DNA from: Actinomucor elegans | Taxonomy: Eukaryota; Mucoromycota; Mucoromycetes; Mucorales; Mucoraceae | NCBI GenBank assembly: GCA_026027325.1 | Contig: JAMSLZ010000002.1 | Location: 310,001-374,000, forward strand | DNA length: 64,000 nucleotides | Direction: 5' to 3' | In this document: positions 49,755-61,051 of the stretch, in pieces | How positions within the stretch are numbered: position 1 is the stretch's first letter | How the letters are laid out: each line of letters begins with the position of its first letter | Program-made: the position numbers and the translations under genes | The notes under the pieces: model-generated | Database searches by the model: none | Told to the model about the DNA's origin: nothing | What the model saw: only the letters and a program-made list of their open reading frames with translations

Positions 49755-52648
49755 TTACTTTGCAGAATCGTTTCCGAGGGAAAGTGATTGCAACAGGGAG
49801 CTCATATCAGAAATAGTTTCATTAGGTCTCTTTGCAAGACAAGTATTTGTAAGTGATTGAATTCCATTGGTAGTATTAGCGGTATCATTTGTTTGACCAA
49901 TCAATGCATCTCTCAAGTTCTCGACACGAATGGTTTGCTTTTTACCTGGTTCGCTACGCTATTGACAATTGAGTTAGTATATAAAAATATAAATCACAAT
50001 AGCTATACCCTTACGCTAGCTTCAGGTGTAGCCCAAGGTGTGGCTAATTTGGCTTTCAGATCATTCAAGTTACGTGAAGTTCTTATTCTAAAAGTACGAT
50101 CATGATTGACTAAAGCAGATTTTTGTTAGCTTTTTTTTATAGAATTCAGTTGTATCTACTTGAGTTTCTTTACCATAAGCGTCGGATCCCCATTCTACCA
50201 TCAATTTACTTTCCAAATCAGTGCCTTCTGTATCATCTTCATCTCTCAAAGGTCCATCTTTTGATAGCATTTCCACCACAAGCTTTCGATCTGCAAAGTT
50301 GTCTACAGGCGTTGTATTATCGGGTTCTAATTGCTCGAATTCATGAATATCAGGCTTATTGCCTAAAAAGACGGGAGAATATGCGTTCAATGCAATGCGA
50401 TCGGTCTTGAGCGCTTCAGCATATTGAATCAAGCTATCAATACGGTAAAATTCACCGACCATGGCTAACCATTCCACAACAATAGCAGCTACTGCACGCT
50501 GGCGTGCTGTGTGCTGGATCACTGCTGATTCCACCAATGACTGGATTTTAAAGATCAAGGGCACAGCTTTGATGGTTTCATCAGCACCAAACTTGTGCGT
50601 CAAAGCAGAAAGGACCATATAGATAGCATCTACATCGCGTACATCTAGATTGGTAAGTTGGATCCAATCTACAATGGATTGATGGATAGCATTGACCAAG
50701 ACCACATCACCATGTTGATTTAAAGTGTGTTTGGGATAAGGTCTACATTCACACAATATCAAAGGTGAGAAAAATCGACATGAGGGATAAACGCGTTTGC
50801 GTACTTACTCTAGAGCTATTTCATTTTCGGATGTAGCTTCTAAGCAATGCACCAAAGTAACTGCAAAATCCACTCTTGTGCTAGGTATCTTGTCTGTCAA
50901 CAAGCCCAAGGCAGGAACCCAAGCATCCAAAGCCATTGAATTATTGTACATGGGTGTGTTTTCATTGTTGATTTCATTATCTTGTTCGTTCTGTGTGTTC
51001 TTTGCTGAGGAAGCTTTGGTGACAAGATCCAAGCATTTGAGCGCAACCTTACGGTAGGCTTGAATAGACAAACCATCTATCGTGTCCACAGTGGCATTGC
51101 CCACTCTCAATTTAGAGATGATGTAACCTGTTATATCATTCAATTGATTCAAATAATATGTTTGTGAAGCCAAGCCGCCAATGCTATGTGCTAATCCTTG
51201 ATGAATGGTATACTCTAAAGAACCTTGTTGGGCACTTTCTCTGAATCCTCCAAAATCCTGCACAGATTGAATGAGATATGTAAAAAGCGTATTGAGTACC
51301 TCAAGTACAGAGATACCGACAAGCGGGACACTGGCATTGAGAATCGTATCCAAGATGCAAATAAGAGATGCATGCTTTTCAATTGCGTATTTATCAGAGT
51401 GGACAACCTCTAACTGTTGGAGTAGTTCTGATACAAGAAGGTAACGGTATTGAGGTTGAAGTGAATCAAGAGCCAGTTCCATTATAGATACAGCAAAGTT
51501 CTTGGGCCACCATTTCTTTTCGTTATCCAAGAATCTGTTACCAACTGTCAGAAATTGAATAAAACAGAGATGTGGAACTTACATGAATATAGGGCTTAAT
51601 GTGACCTTGACGGCTACACCATTGGCTTTACCAAAGAGAAGCGCCGTTGTTTTTGCGGCCAAAATCTCTACTAAATGAGCATTTAATGTCTCGTGTCCAA
51701 TAGCTGATTGTCTGACATCCATATCTTCGTTATTGCTAAAAAGGAATAAGTCCATTTATCTCTCATATGCAAAAGCTGCTTTACAAAGTACCTTTGTGCC
51801 AATGCATTAGCGGGGTTTTTGGAGTAGGACAGTGCATGGATCAAGGGCGACAGGATGATATCCAATTGTACTTTAAAGTCTGAAGCTTGAAGTGCACTTG
51901 ATGTAACTGCAGCTTGCAATGCTCTTTGACCATTATATCTCATCCTTGAAACATGTTAAAAACTAATTATAGAACCAAGCATATACTCCTTACTGTAATT
52001 TCAAAGTATCATCCGCATTATCATAAGCACAAAATTCTGCAAACTTCTTTAGCAGCAGCTCATAATCTTGTGTGAGTTCGGCATCGACACCTAATGTAGA
52101 TCCATCATGATAGCTCGAGAAAATAGTAAACTGGAGCAGTGAATTAGCTCAATGTATATCGTACATCCAAAATAAATAAATAAAACCCACCACTTGACAG
52201 GCAAGATCAATCACTTCAGCATCCTTTGTTTCCAGCATCATATCGATGATTTTTACTACATATTTTGAAAACAGATTCAAATCTCGGTGGCATGCGTCAA
52301 TCAACGACTTGAGAATCTCGAGGGATACTTGGTTATTCCTACGGACCAGAAATCATGAATAAAGGGTCTCTGAGACATAAGCACTATGCACTATTTACTG
52401 TTTTCTGCCCTTGGCGATATCGCGTTCAACCTTTTTTTCCAGAAAGGATCCAACTTTGGTCAATTTTACAGGCCTTGAACTAGCATAAAAGACCAAATAG
52501 CTTAGTTCTGATGATCGAGGGCCTTTTTCGCCTTCTTTCTCGGGATAGCAGTTATTGATGAGTGTAGCATGCTTGACGTATCTAAAACATCAAGATGTTA
52601 TTAAGCAATTAAAGAGTGTCATGTGTAAAATAATGTTTACAGATGCAT
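49755..52648 (-). CDS. EFR3: Efr3-like plasma-membrane PI4-kinase scaffold
   Basis: Efr3 is a palmitoylated armadillo/HEAT-like protein that recruits the Stt4/PI4KIIIalpha-TTC7 (Ypp1) complex to the plasma membrane. Multi-exon gene, roughly 850 aa. The predicted start exon has 8 nt (52648-52641) and joins YVKHATLINNCYPEKEGEKG, SSELSYLVFYASSRPVKLT and VGSFLEKKVERDI, the conserved Efr3 N-terminus. Helical repeats fill the middle (KYVVKIIDMML, QRALQAAVTS, FLDNEKKWWPKNFAVSIMEL, QGSLEYTIHQGLAHSIGGLA). The C-terminal part reads RTFRIRTSRNLNDLKAKLAT and TIRVENLRDALIGQT, ending at the TAA at 49755-49757. I see no N-terminal Cys cluster for palmitoylation in this start model apart from NNCYPE, so a different first exon is possible. 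Confidence 0.85.
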
Positions 52649-52835
52649 TGCGTGATGCGATTATAATGAAGAAAACAAGAGAATCAAAGACAAAGTTATA
52701 TAAGAATAATAATAAAAAACTCCTTTATATAATTTTTATTTTGAGTCAGTTTTTTCAACCATTCTAGGTAAATTGACACGTAGAATTATGTCTTTGAGTA
52801 ACTAAATAACGCGTACCATGTGAACCCATGGCCAC

Positions 52836-52969
52836 TTAGGTCAAGTTTTTTCTTCTAAAGCCAGTAAGCGAGAGTCGACGAGGCTGCTCCCCAATAGCAC
52901 AAGAGGGTTGACGCTTCAATTTAGAAGAAAATGATTTCAATATGGATTTGGGTGATTCCAGATTGTTGG

Positions 52970-53014
<45 letters not shown>

Positions 53015-53483
53015 CTGTGCTATGAATACTCGTGTTACTAGTAGATAACCTACGCAAAAAGAAAGTTCTTCTCTGATCTGTATTGTGTAGTAAAGGCCCC
53101 TGGTTTTGTATTTGACGTTTTTGTTTCCATGATTTGAGCAAAGAAGATTTCTTGGTGGATTCTTTTGGTATCAGCTGTTGAATAGGAGATGGCAATGTCT
53201 TCTTTGTTGACCTGCATTTAAGTTTAGACGTATCTGCTCCTGGTGCTACCAGTTGATTTGCTGGACGCAAGGATTCTTTAGCAGTTAGAGTAGTAGCAGT
53301 GAATACGTTATTTATAATTGAAAGAGTATCGCGCTGATTTCGCTTGAGGGTCCATTGATCGATATGCACAAAGATGATCCAATAGAATGAACTGTAAATA
53401 TGGATCCAACATTGATAGCCAGTACGTTTTATTTGGTCCAGTAACTTGAAGTGTTCTACATAGGTTTGAAAAAACAGAGACAT
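52836..53483 (-). CDS. hypothetical poly-Ser basic protein
   Basis: Single-exon frame of 215 aa from the ATG at 53483. Not recognised. The N-terminal third is hydrophobic/aromatic (CWIHIYSSFYWIIFVHIDQW) and could be one membrane segment. The rest is basic and low in order, with a run of 14 Ser followed by TNNLESPKSILKSFSSKLKR and RRLSLTGFRRK. RRLS and KRQPS look like basophilic kinase sites. The CTG/TGC repeat encoding the Ser run (forward 52974-53013) is length-variable in nature. It lies upstream of EFR3 on the same strand. An upstream exon is possible. Confidence 0.55.
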
Positions 53484-54817
53484 TATGATGCTTGCCAGCG
53501 CATTCAATAGATTAAGTTTTTGAAAGAGAAACTAATAAAGGAACAGATGAAATCAATAAAGCTACTTTTTATATGTAGATCCCTATGCCAATGATAAAGA
53601 AGGGTGAACGGGGTTATTAGGAGATATGTTTAGGAGCAATAGATGAAAGTGACAGACGATATGTCCAAAAGTAAAGAAGTAAAAGGTGCTTAATATATAC
53701 TACTTTTTTTTCAGTATAGGAGTCATGTAACTACTACAGTATCAATGCATATATGCCGAATGTATCATATGGTTCTTTGCAAGTAGGCAGTTTTGCATCC
53801 CTAGTATGAAACTATTTTATATCAAGAGAATCTTCTTATTGACAAGCCATTATTTAGAGGGGATACTATCAATTCATAAGGATCTACATTACAAGAATAT
53901 ATAGATACTTCCACGCCATATGGAGGTAAGAATATGTTTCCAAGCAACTAACTTTTTTGGAATTTTGGAGGAATACACTTGTTGAAATGAATGGGTCATC
54001 GGCTAGGTTTACTATATACAAGATATCGCTTATGCTTTATTACGACATTCTAAAATCGGCATTGAGCTGACGAGAGTATGATATGATAACAAGGAGGTTC
54101 ATATGTGTTAACCCATAGAAAATGGGATTTCTTATAGTACATTTGTTGCAATGGTAAATCTTTATTTTTGGTGGATGCTATTGAGATTAGTCCTTTTCCC
54201 TAACATAATTCATAGGCAGTCAAATAAAGGCAATACGTCCCCAGAGAGTATCGTTTTCTACATGATTCAAAGGCCATCCATGTACCAAACAAATAAAGTA
54301 TTCAAATATAGCTTATTAGAAATCAAACCGCCTAGACTTTTCGTCGAACGATGCACTCCCCCTTTTTAAACCCAAAAAAGAAGCTTCCAGTGATCAGACA
54401 TGCACAAGAGTTTGAAAGTTTGTTGATTTTATGGGTATATGACAAGCTGGCTAAATTTTCACGTTTTTATACGCACATATATTTATCTCTTGTGCAGTAG
54501 TTGAATTATTAACTCAGTCATTCCTGTTCACGTAAATAGGAAGCAACAAGTTGAGCGTATTTAATATTGGATTGATGAATTCATTTTTGGAAAGACCAGG
54601 TAGATTATGTCTTAAGTATGTAAATTACTTTTTTTTTGGCTTCAGAAAGACACGCATTTGTGTTTGACAGTTTTGTAGTATAATGATTAATCGATCTTGG
54701 GGATAAAATAGTATACGCATGTTTGTGAGGTATATGGATACATATATTTTGGTTGCGGTTTATTTGGATCTTGAAGCCGCCATATCTGAGAAAATCTTTG
54801 TTTTTTAGCATCATAGG
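53484..54817. other. intergenic, no gene seen
   Basis: AT-rich sequence with short frames only, ending at the sharp left edge of the inverted repeat. Confidence 0.45.
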
Positions 54818-55145
54818 GTACGCGTTTTTTTTCTTCTTTTATTTTATTCAAAGTCAAGCAATGACTGATTGTTCCAACGGTAAGTCAAGTATATTACAGA
54901 AACGCAAATACTTTCTTGCGTAAAATTATTCAGAAGCCGGTGATCGAAATATTGATAGCTTTGCTCTTCCACATAAGTATAAACCTGGAAGTGACTTAAT
55001 AAGCAAAGCCATACTCATTGATCAACAAATCACCAATATTATAACAAAGAGCCTTACTGGAGCACCAGAAAGCGTATATACTGCTGTGCCGACAGAATTC
55101 ATGAACAGAAACTTGTGCGATGTGCTTTACAGTCCAAATGATGCT
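54818..55145. repeat. 328-bp inverted repeat, left arm
   Basis: Reverse complement of 57745-58072 with only a few substitutions over 328 bp. It starts GTACGCGTTTTTTTTC and ends inside the coding frame at the Ala codon of SPNDA. It includes 43 bp of upstream sequence, exon 1, the intron and the first half of exon 2 of the gene that starts at 54861. Confidence 0.92.
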
Positions 55146-55400
55146 CTGAGCGTTTCACCACCTTTGGCTATCAATATCAAGGAGAACTTAGAGAATGCAC
55201 ACAGCACTCAAATAATCGAAAAATGTACTGATATTTCCGAAATGTACCAGTCTTCCCCTGTTTGTCTTATCATCAGCGCCCAGAAACTATACCAAAGCAT
55301 TATTGAACTATCTTTACAATTTAGTGAACTTCCTTTTTCAGAGAAATGCGATGTAAATTTTGGGCAAAACAATATTTATTTTTATCAGAGGATACCATAA
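54861..55400 (+). CDS. unknown protein, left inverted-repeat gene
   Basis: Exons 54861-54879 and 54934-55400 give 161 aa. Family not recognised. The N-terminal half reads MTDCSNEAGDRNIDSFALPH, ILIDQQITNIITKSLTGAPE and VPTEFMNRNLCDVLYSPNDA. It is nearly identical to the N-terminal half of the minus-strand gene starting at 58029. After SPNDAL the two proteins differ: here SVSPPLAINIKENLENAHST, then a Ser/Leu-rich end. No signal peptide or membrane segment. The conserved frame and shared intron suggest a real gene, at least formerly. ACGCGT lies 41 bp upstream of the ATG. Further 3' exons are possible. Confidence 0.5.
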
Positions 55401-55670
55401 TCAATAATCAAGTAAAATACCATCCATTATGTAATAAAGACTCTTACAACTTGTGAAAAAAGCATATTGCTTAATGATAATGATAAAAAGTAAATCAATA
55501 ATAATATTGTTAGAGTTGTTTTCAAAAATTATCTCCCTGAATTTTTTCAAAAAAAAATATAAATCTTTTTTACCTTAATTAATTTTATAAGTCATATTCA
55601 GTTAAAAAAAATGCAATCTCCTATTGAAACAACAAAAAATGTACATTTGTTAAATGACGCTTACTAGATT

Positions 55671-56914
55671 TTGACCCATGTTTACAGTGTTTTTTTTTTG
55701 GAAACGAAATTTGAAAGCAAAAAGTATCGCAACCTTGAAAGACGGGATCTTCTAATGAAGGTCTGTGGTGTTTCTGAACACGCCGCAAGAAAGACCATTC
55801 ATATGTATAATCACCCTGAGGAAGCCTTCGAAAATAAACCTATTGGTCGGCTAGGGTATTCTCTTGATTCAGAACATAGTTCTGCCGTAGAAGAAACCAT
55901 TCTTCATAACAAAAGTGGCAAATCAAAACTATCAAAAGGACAATGAAGATGATAGAAGACTCTTATCATACTAAGGCCTCATATAGTATACTTTTGTGAT
56001 ATATTCATATTTTGGGTTTTAAGTATGAAAAGAGTATTAGAAGAAATGTCCTTCATGGCTCACTTAGAAACGTGATATACAGAGAATTCTATGTTAACCA
56101 GCCTTTGGCCAATATTAACGACAAATTCAACCCCAACCAATCTGAAGTATTCCTTGGCGAGTCTTATTGTCATGCAGACCATCCTATAGGATGTACTTGG
56201 ATAAGACCACGAGGTGTTGTAAATGAAAATGGAAGAAAACTAACGCTTGTAACATTTCCTGCCTTCATTGTCTTTAAAGAGGATCAGGGGCGAAGAACAG
56301 GAATCATTCAAGAAAGTGTGAATGTATGGCCTGTCCAAGGTGGAGAAAATCTATATATTGACTATCACGGACACTTCAATGTTGAGAAGCTCGAGCGTTT
56401 GTTCGATACTATCTGTCACGCAGTACAGCCCTATGGCTCTTGTATCGTTCATATGGACAGCGCATCTTACCACAAAAGCCGAACAAACCCAGTGCTGGCT
56501 GCTACATCAAATAAGAGCGAGAATATCGACTGGTTTTTGCAAAATAATCTTCTGGTGCCATCCAGCAATAAAATAGGTAAAGTACCTACAAAAAAGATAT
56601 TTTTGCAAGCTATAAAAGATTTGCGGATAAAGCCGCAATTCGCATGCTACAGTATTGCTACTCTTTATTGGCATAGAGCACTATTTACTTCTCCATATCT
56701 TCTAGAAGTGCAGCCGGTTGAGAAGGTATGGGCAATAGTAAAAAAAAATCCAATTGCTTATAATCCTGATCCTGATCCTGATCCTGAAGAAACAACTTCT
56801 GCTATGGTAGAAAAGCTGGTAAATTCATTAAAAAAATGCACCAGAAAAATCGCTGCTTTCTTCTTGAAAGAAGTGTGTCTTATAGTACGTAATCTATCAA
56901 GAGGAACATTGTAA
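55671..56914 (+). pseudogene. DDE transposase (Tc1/IS630 type), decayed
   Basis: Two frames on the plus strand. 55690-55946 has a helix-turn-helix-like N-terminal part (RDLLMKVCGVSEHAARKTIH). 56012-56914 has the DDE part: FLGESYCHADHPIGCTW, SCIVHMDSASYHKS and LEVQPVEKVWAIVKKNPIA. These are the three acidic blocks of IS630/Tc1-mariner-like transposases. At the first block the usual Asp before Glu-Ser is Gly, so the catalytic triad looks broken. Neither frame begins with a usable ATG, and the segment between them (55947-56011) contains stops in all obvious readings, though a small intron cannot be excluded. A DP repeat (PDPDPDPEE) sits near 56770. It lies between the two inverted-repeat arms. 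Confidence 0.7.
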
Positions 56915-57579
56915 TGTAGATAACACTGTAGACCTTGATGAAGTTGATGAAGACGTAGAAATGGATTCTAGCTGAGTTTAATTACTAAAAAAGCCTTTTG
57001 AAAAAAGCCAAAAAATGACAGAGAGGAATTTTAAAAACGACTCTAGTGCATGAGAGAAAGGGGAAGGCATTATTATTTGGCTTTAAAATTACCAGTGTTT
57101 GTTATATTGTGCCTGTAGGCTTTCGCTGTTAGAATACTGTTTGATTACTTCAACATCGCCAAGGTGACCTTGAGAAAGGCATACTTTCCATGATACTCTT
57201 CCAGACTTTTCATTACGGAAGTGTTCAACATATTCATAAAGTAGCTGTTAATAGTTGCCGTCCTGGCAAATAGGTTTTACTTGCTTATTTTATAAGTAGT
57301 TTAGTGGTGGAAATTCAAGTATTATTGCTACCTCTTTAGTCGTCGTATATTTTTCTTTTTTGGCGTGTAAAGCAATGATTATATTATCTTATTTTCCGTG
57401 ATCAAGTGAATCTACTGACAATGCCTGCGAGCACATAAAAAGGCCAAAGACAGCCAGAGGATGCAATTATTCAACATAATGCGGAAGGGACGTCAGCGTA
57501 GATGATTATATCAGCAGGCAACATTGAGCCCAGAAGTGACAGGCTATTTCTTTTGAAACAAAATCGACACAAAGTAACG

Positions 57580-58029
57580 TCAAGCGAAATATAGGTATTG
57601 TAACATTGAATAGGCCAAAACCATAATTACAGAAAGCATTTTATAGTTTTCAAAAACCGAAGTACAATACCGAGTTGCGCGCATTATAAACTTTTTATCT
57701 GCATTTCTCTGTATTTCGTTTATTATAGGTGATATAGTGTTCAAAGCATCATTTGGACTGTAAAGCACATCGCACAAGTTTCTGTTCATGAATTCTGTCG
57801 GCACAGCAGTATATACGCTTTCTGGTGCTCCAGTAAGGCTCTTTGCTATAATTTTGGTGATTTGTTGATCAATGAGTATGGCTTTGCTTATTAAGTCACT
57901 TCCAGGTTTATACTTATGTGGAAGAGCAAAGCTATCAATATTTCGATCACCGGCTTCTGAATAATTTTACGCAAGAAAGTATTTGCGTTTCTGTAATATA
58001 CTTGACTTACCGTTGTAACAATCAGTCAT
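57580..58029 (-). CDS. unknown protein, right inverted-repeat gene
   Basis: Exons 58029-58011 and 57956-57580 give 131 aa. The same family as the gene at 54861-55400 and nearly identical up to SPNDAL, then different: NTISPIINEIQRNADKKFIM, FENYKMLSVIMVLAYSMLQ. The end is hydrophobic and could be a tail-anchor-like segment. The change-over point coincides with the inner end of the inverted repeat. Weak likeness of the two 3' halves (SVSP/NTISP, then charged residues) leaves open whether they are diverged homologs or unrelated. Not recognised. Confidence 0.5.
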
Positions 58030-58072
58030 TGCTTGACTTTGAATAAAATAAAAGAAGAAAAAAAACGCGTAC
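57745..58072. repeat. 328-bp inverted repeat, right arm
   Basis: Mirror of 54818-55145, same length, a few substitutions (for example TTCC/TTAC in exon 1). The outer end is GTACGCG read inward. The flank outside carries a short CGTAT tandem repeat (58079-58110). No matching target-site duplication was seen outside the two arms. Confidence 0.92.
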
Positions 58073-58279
58073 TTGCCGTGTCGTATCATACCCTATCGTA
58101 TCGTATCGCACTAAAAAATATTTAAAAACACATACAGTGCCTTACCAAAAAGATAAAAATGTAATGTGTATAATAGTCACCAAAGGGTGGATTATGGTAT
58201 TTCAATTGAAAGTAGTTTCTACTTTTAAGATACGTACAATAAGTATAATAATTTTTTTTTGAATAGGTTCGTTCAAGCA

Positions 58280-58960
58280 TTACTTAGAGGGGTTTGCTGA
58301 GTGCTGAACTAATACATTGAGATGATAAGGAGGGACATCGCTACAAGCTTTTGCTATTCTAAAAGCTAAATCCTTACCATCTTCGGAGGAACTGCGTTTG
58401 CCCTTATTCTTAACAACAGACCAGAAGCTTTCAGTAGGATTGAGTTTGTGAGATAAAAACAGAAGGTAAACACATCTACATTCCGTTTCTGTTACCATAT
58501 TATTTATTTGATCCGAAGTATTAATAGATGCATTATCCATAACTAAACAGCATCCTTTCAATTCTTCAAAACGGTTCATCTCGTTTAAAGATTTATAAAT
58601 TAAGTGCAACTAATGTTCCATAACAGTACTCTTTGGTGTGTTTATTTGAACTAGAAGATGCTTTTCTTTTGCAATTATCAAAATCAGTCTTAAATCTTTT
58701 TGCAGAAAGAGAAATTGTATTCGCTTTCTAAGAAGCTTCTTGTACTGCTATCTTTCAAACTGAAATCTTCGAAACTCTTGGTAAGACTTACATCGCTGAT
58801 TCTAAATTTGAAATGATCATCGTAAAAGTTTACAGGATGTTCTTTGTGCTTCTCTCCAAGTTGAGGCTTCGGTCGATTAACTTTATTTGTTTACTTTTTG
58901 AGAATACTTCAGTTTACAACGTCTTTGATTTTTTTTGCCTACTTCCGTGTTGGGCGCGGA
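58280..58960 (-). pseudogene. second Tc1-like transposase relic
   Basis: On the minus strand, pieces of a Tc1/mariner-type transposase. 58280-58609 carries CCLVMDNASINTSDQI (second acidic block), YLLFLSHKLNPTESFWSVVK (third block, normally YLPPYSPELNPIE) and VPPYHLNVLVQHS. Further upstream, 58700-58900 reads EKHKEHPVNFYDDHFKF and VSLTKSFEDFSLKDSSTRSF, the N-terminal HTH region. The middle with the first catalytic Asp is missing, and the pieces lie in different frames. It differs from the transposase at 55.7-56.9 kb. Confidence 0.65.
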
Positions 58961-60569
58961 ACGATTCCATTAGCTAATGTTTCTGTAAGATTTTAAATAT
59001 ATAGCTCGAGTAAGCCTTTGATAAACAAGGTGGGCTTCCAGTTTACATATCACGTATTATTTTTGCATCACAGTGTTGCGGTTGAGATTGCATCTATTGA
59101 GATTATTTAAATCTGAAATATACCAGCGAATCCAAATACTTATTATGCGTTGTATGGGTTTTACTATAGATCAAAACATATATTTTATTCCCTTTGATAT
59201 TTTACATGCATTTAATACGGATGATATTATATGCTTGTCCAATACTACATTTTTTATATTTTCTGGTGCGATGTTTATTATTATTATGCGCCAAAATATA
59301 ATGCATAATATACTATAGAGCATGTTTCATTTCTATTCATTAGCGAGATAATTGGGGTTTTCTTTCGCTTTCTGGCCTAACGTTGGAGCTAAACTGAACA
59401 TAGATTGTAGTTACTAATAATTTTACAGTCGATTACGAGCCTTATTGTCGTATCCATCTTTAATATGCTACTACATATCGAATGTTTGGTTTCACGGCTG
59501 ACTTTTTTGGATTCTCTTGAACTTTGTTTCGATTGGCTGGAACTTGAATAACCAAATTTTCGATACATCCAAATGCATTAACTGCATTAAAACGCCAAAT
59601 CATCAGATGTATGTCGTTGTATTGGATGGATTCAACAATCGAACTGAAATGCAACCCTACAAATGTCTGGTCTATCGAATATACGAACTTTACACAAACC
59701 CCAAACTTTGAATCTTCAAATGCAACACACACATATCAGTCAGATGGAAATGCTGAATCCTAGATTCTAATTTGTGATTCGTTATTAACTAAACATATCT
59801 CAACAGACATGATCAGACGGCCCTTTCCCGTGCTGGGCCCGTGGTATACTAACAAGAAAATCAGGAAATAATACTATGTAGAACAGTCATATGCCAAGTC
59901 AAAGCGTTACTGCTTGGGAATTCTATAGAAATCCGATCACACTTCATTAGAGAGGTTTTTATTATGTAAATTGTTATTATCAAGTTAAACAAACGCTAGC
60001 GAACTTAGCTTTTATTCGATTTAAGACCATATTTTTTTATTCCGCTCTAGCTTTTATATTATTCGATCAAACTATACTATTAGATACTTCCATATCTCTG
60101 TATAGTAAAGTTTATAATTTTTAAGTATTAAATTCCAACATTTTTAAAAGGTGATATTAAAAGCTCTACACCTACCCAACAAAGAACACTAATATTGATT
60201 GGATATGGATAATTGAAGTAGAGTCCATCACTATCATAATATCCCTCAAAAAAATTATGAAATCAGAAATATATCTAGCTCAACAATAACTAAATGCAGG
60301 TTCGTTAAAGTTAACATGGGCATATGGCAAATGATGATAATATTTTCATAATGGTATATGAAAGAGAAAGGAGCAAAGAAAGAAGCCCAGCAATATAATA
60401 TTTTTAAGATATAGATCGAAACTTTGATGTTTATTTTTTAATGTTGAGTTCAATATTCTATAAAGTTGATTAATAGACCAAGTTTTTTTCTTTGCGCTCA
60501 TTGTCTTTTACATTCATATGTTTACTTTTTAAGCATATCCTGAGCCTAGAAAATGTTAAGAACTCCATC

Positions 60570-60571
<2 letters not shown>

Positions 60572-60622
<51 letters not shown>
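60572..60622 (+). repeat. A51 homopolymer
   Basis: Fifty-one consecutive A. It may be a retroposition tail, but no element was recognised upstream. A dispersed repeat copy begins about 30 bp downstream. Confidence 0.9.
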
Positions 60623-60625
<3 letters not shown>

Positions 60626-60650
60626 AGTATAACACACGAATCAATAATTC

Positions 60651-60693
60651 GAGCGATCTCTACCAATCTTGGGTCAATGGTGCATTTGATTGT
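60651..60693 (-). repeat. dispersed repeat copy
   Basis: On the minus strand it reads AACAATCAAATGCACCATTG then ACCCAAGATTGGTAGAGATC. Confidence 0.5.
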
Positions 60694-61051
60694 TAAGCCA
60701 TATCCAAAATGAGTTGCTACATCTACTCAAATCTTGATTAGAAACAAGTACTTATTTCTCATGTGTCCATTAAAAACCCTCATTAGTTTAAATGCAAGCA
60801 TATAATCCTCAAACGGCGATCCTATCCAATTTATTTAGTTATACACCGGAGGACATATTCTTAAAGTAACAACTACCCCCTTTACCGTGAAAAAAAAAAG
60901 TAGCCCTTAAATAGTGTTGTATTCCTAGTATCAGCGATAGGGCAAGTCTCATTTACCAAGATAGACTAAACATTTTATTTGAAAAACCGCTTATTAGTCC
61001 CCTCTCTTTCTCTTGACCAACTCTTATGAAAGCCTTCCTTTGTTTGTTGTC

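Larger units (their letters stand above)
58961..61051. other. intergenic, A51 run, one repeat copy
   Basis: No supported gene. It contains an A51 homopolymer (60572-60622), a dispersed repeat copy at 60651-60693, and pyrimidine-rich promoter sequence before the metalloprotease ATG. Confidence 0.5.

Noticed and set aside
53000..53507. Upstream start of the poly-Ser protein at 53507
   Set aside because: The codon there is TTG; the first ATG in frame is at 53483.
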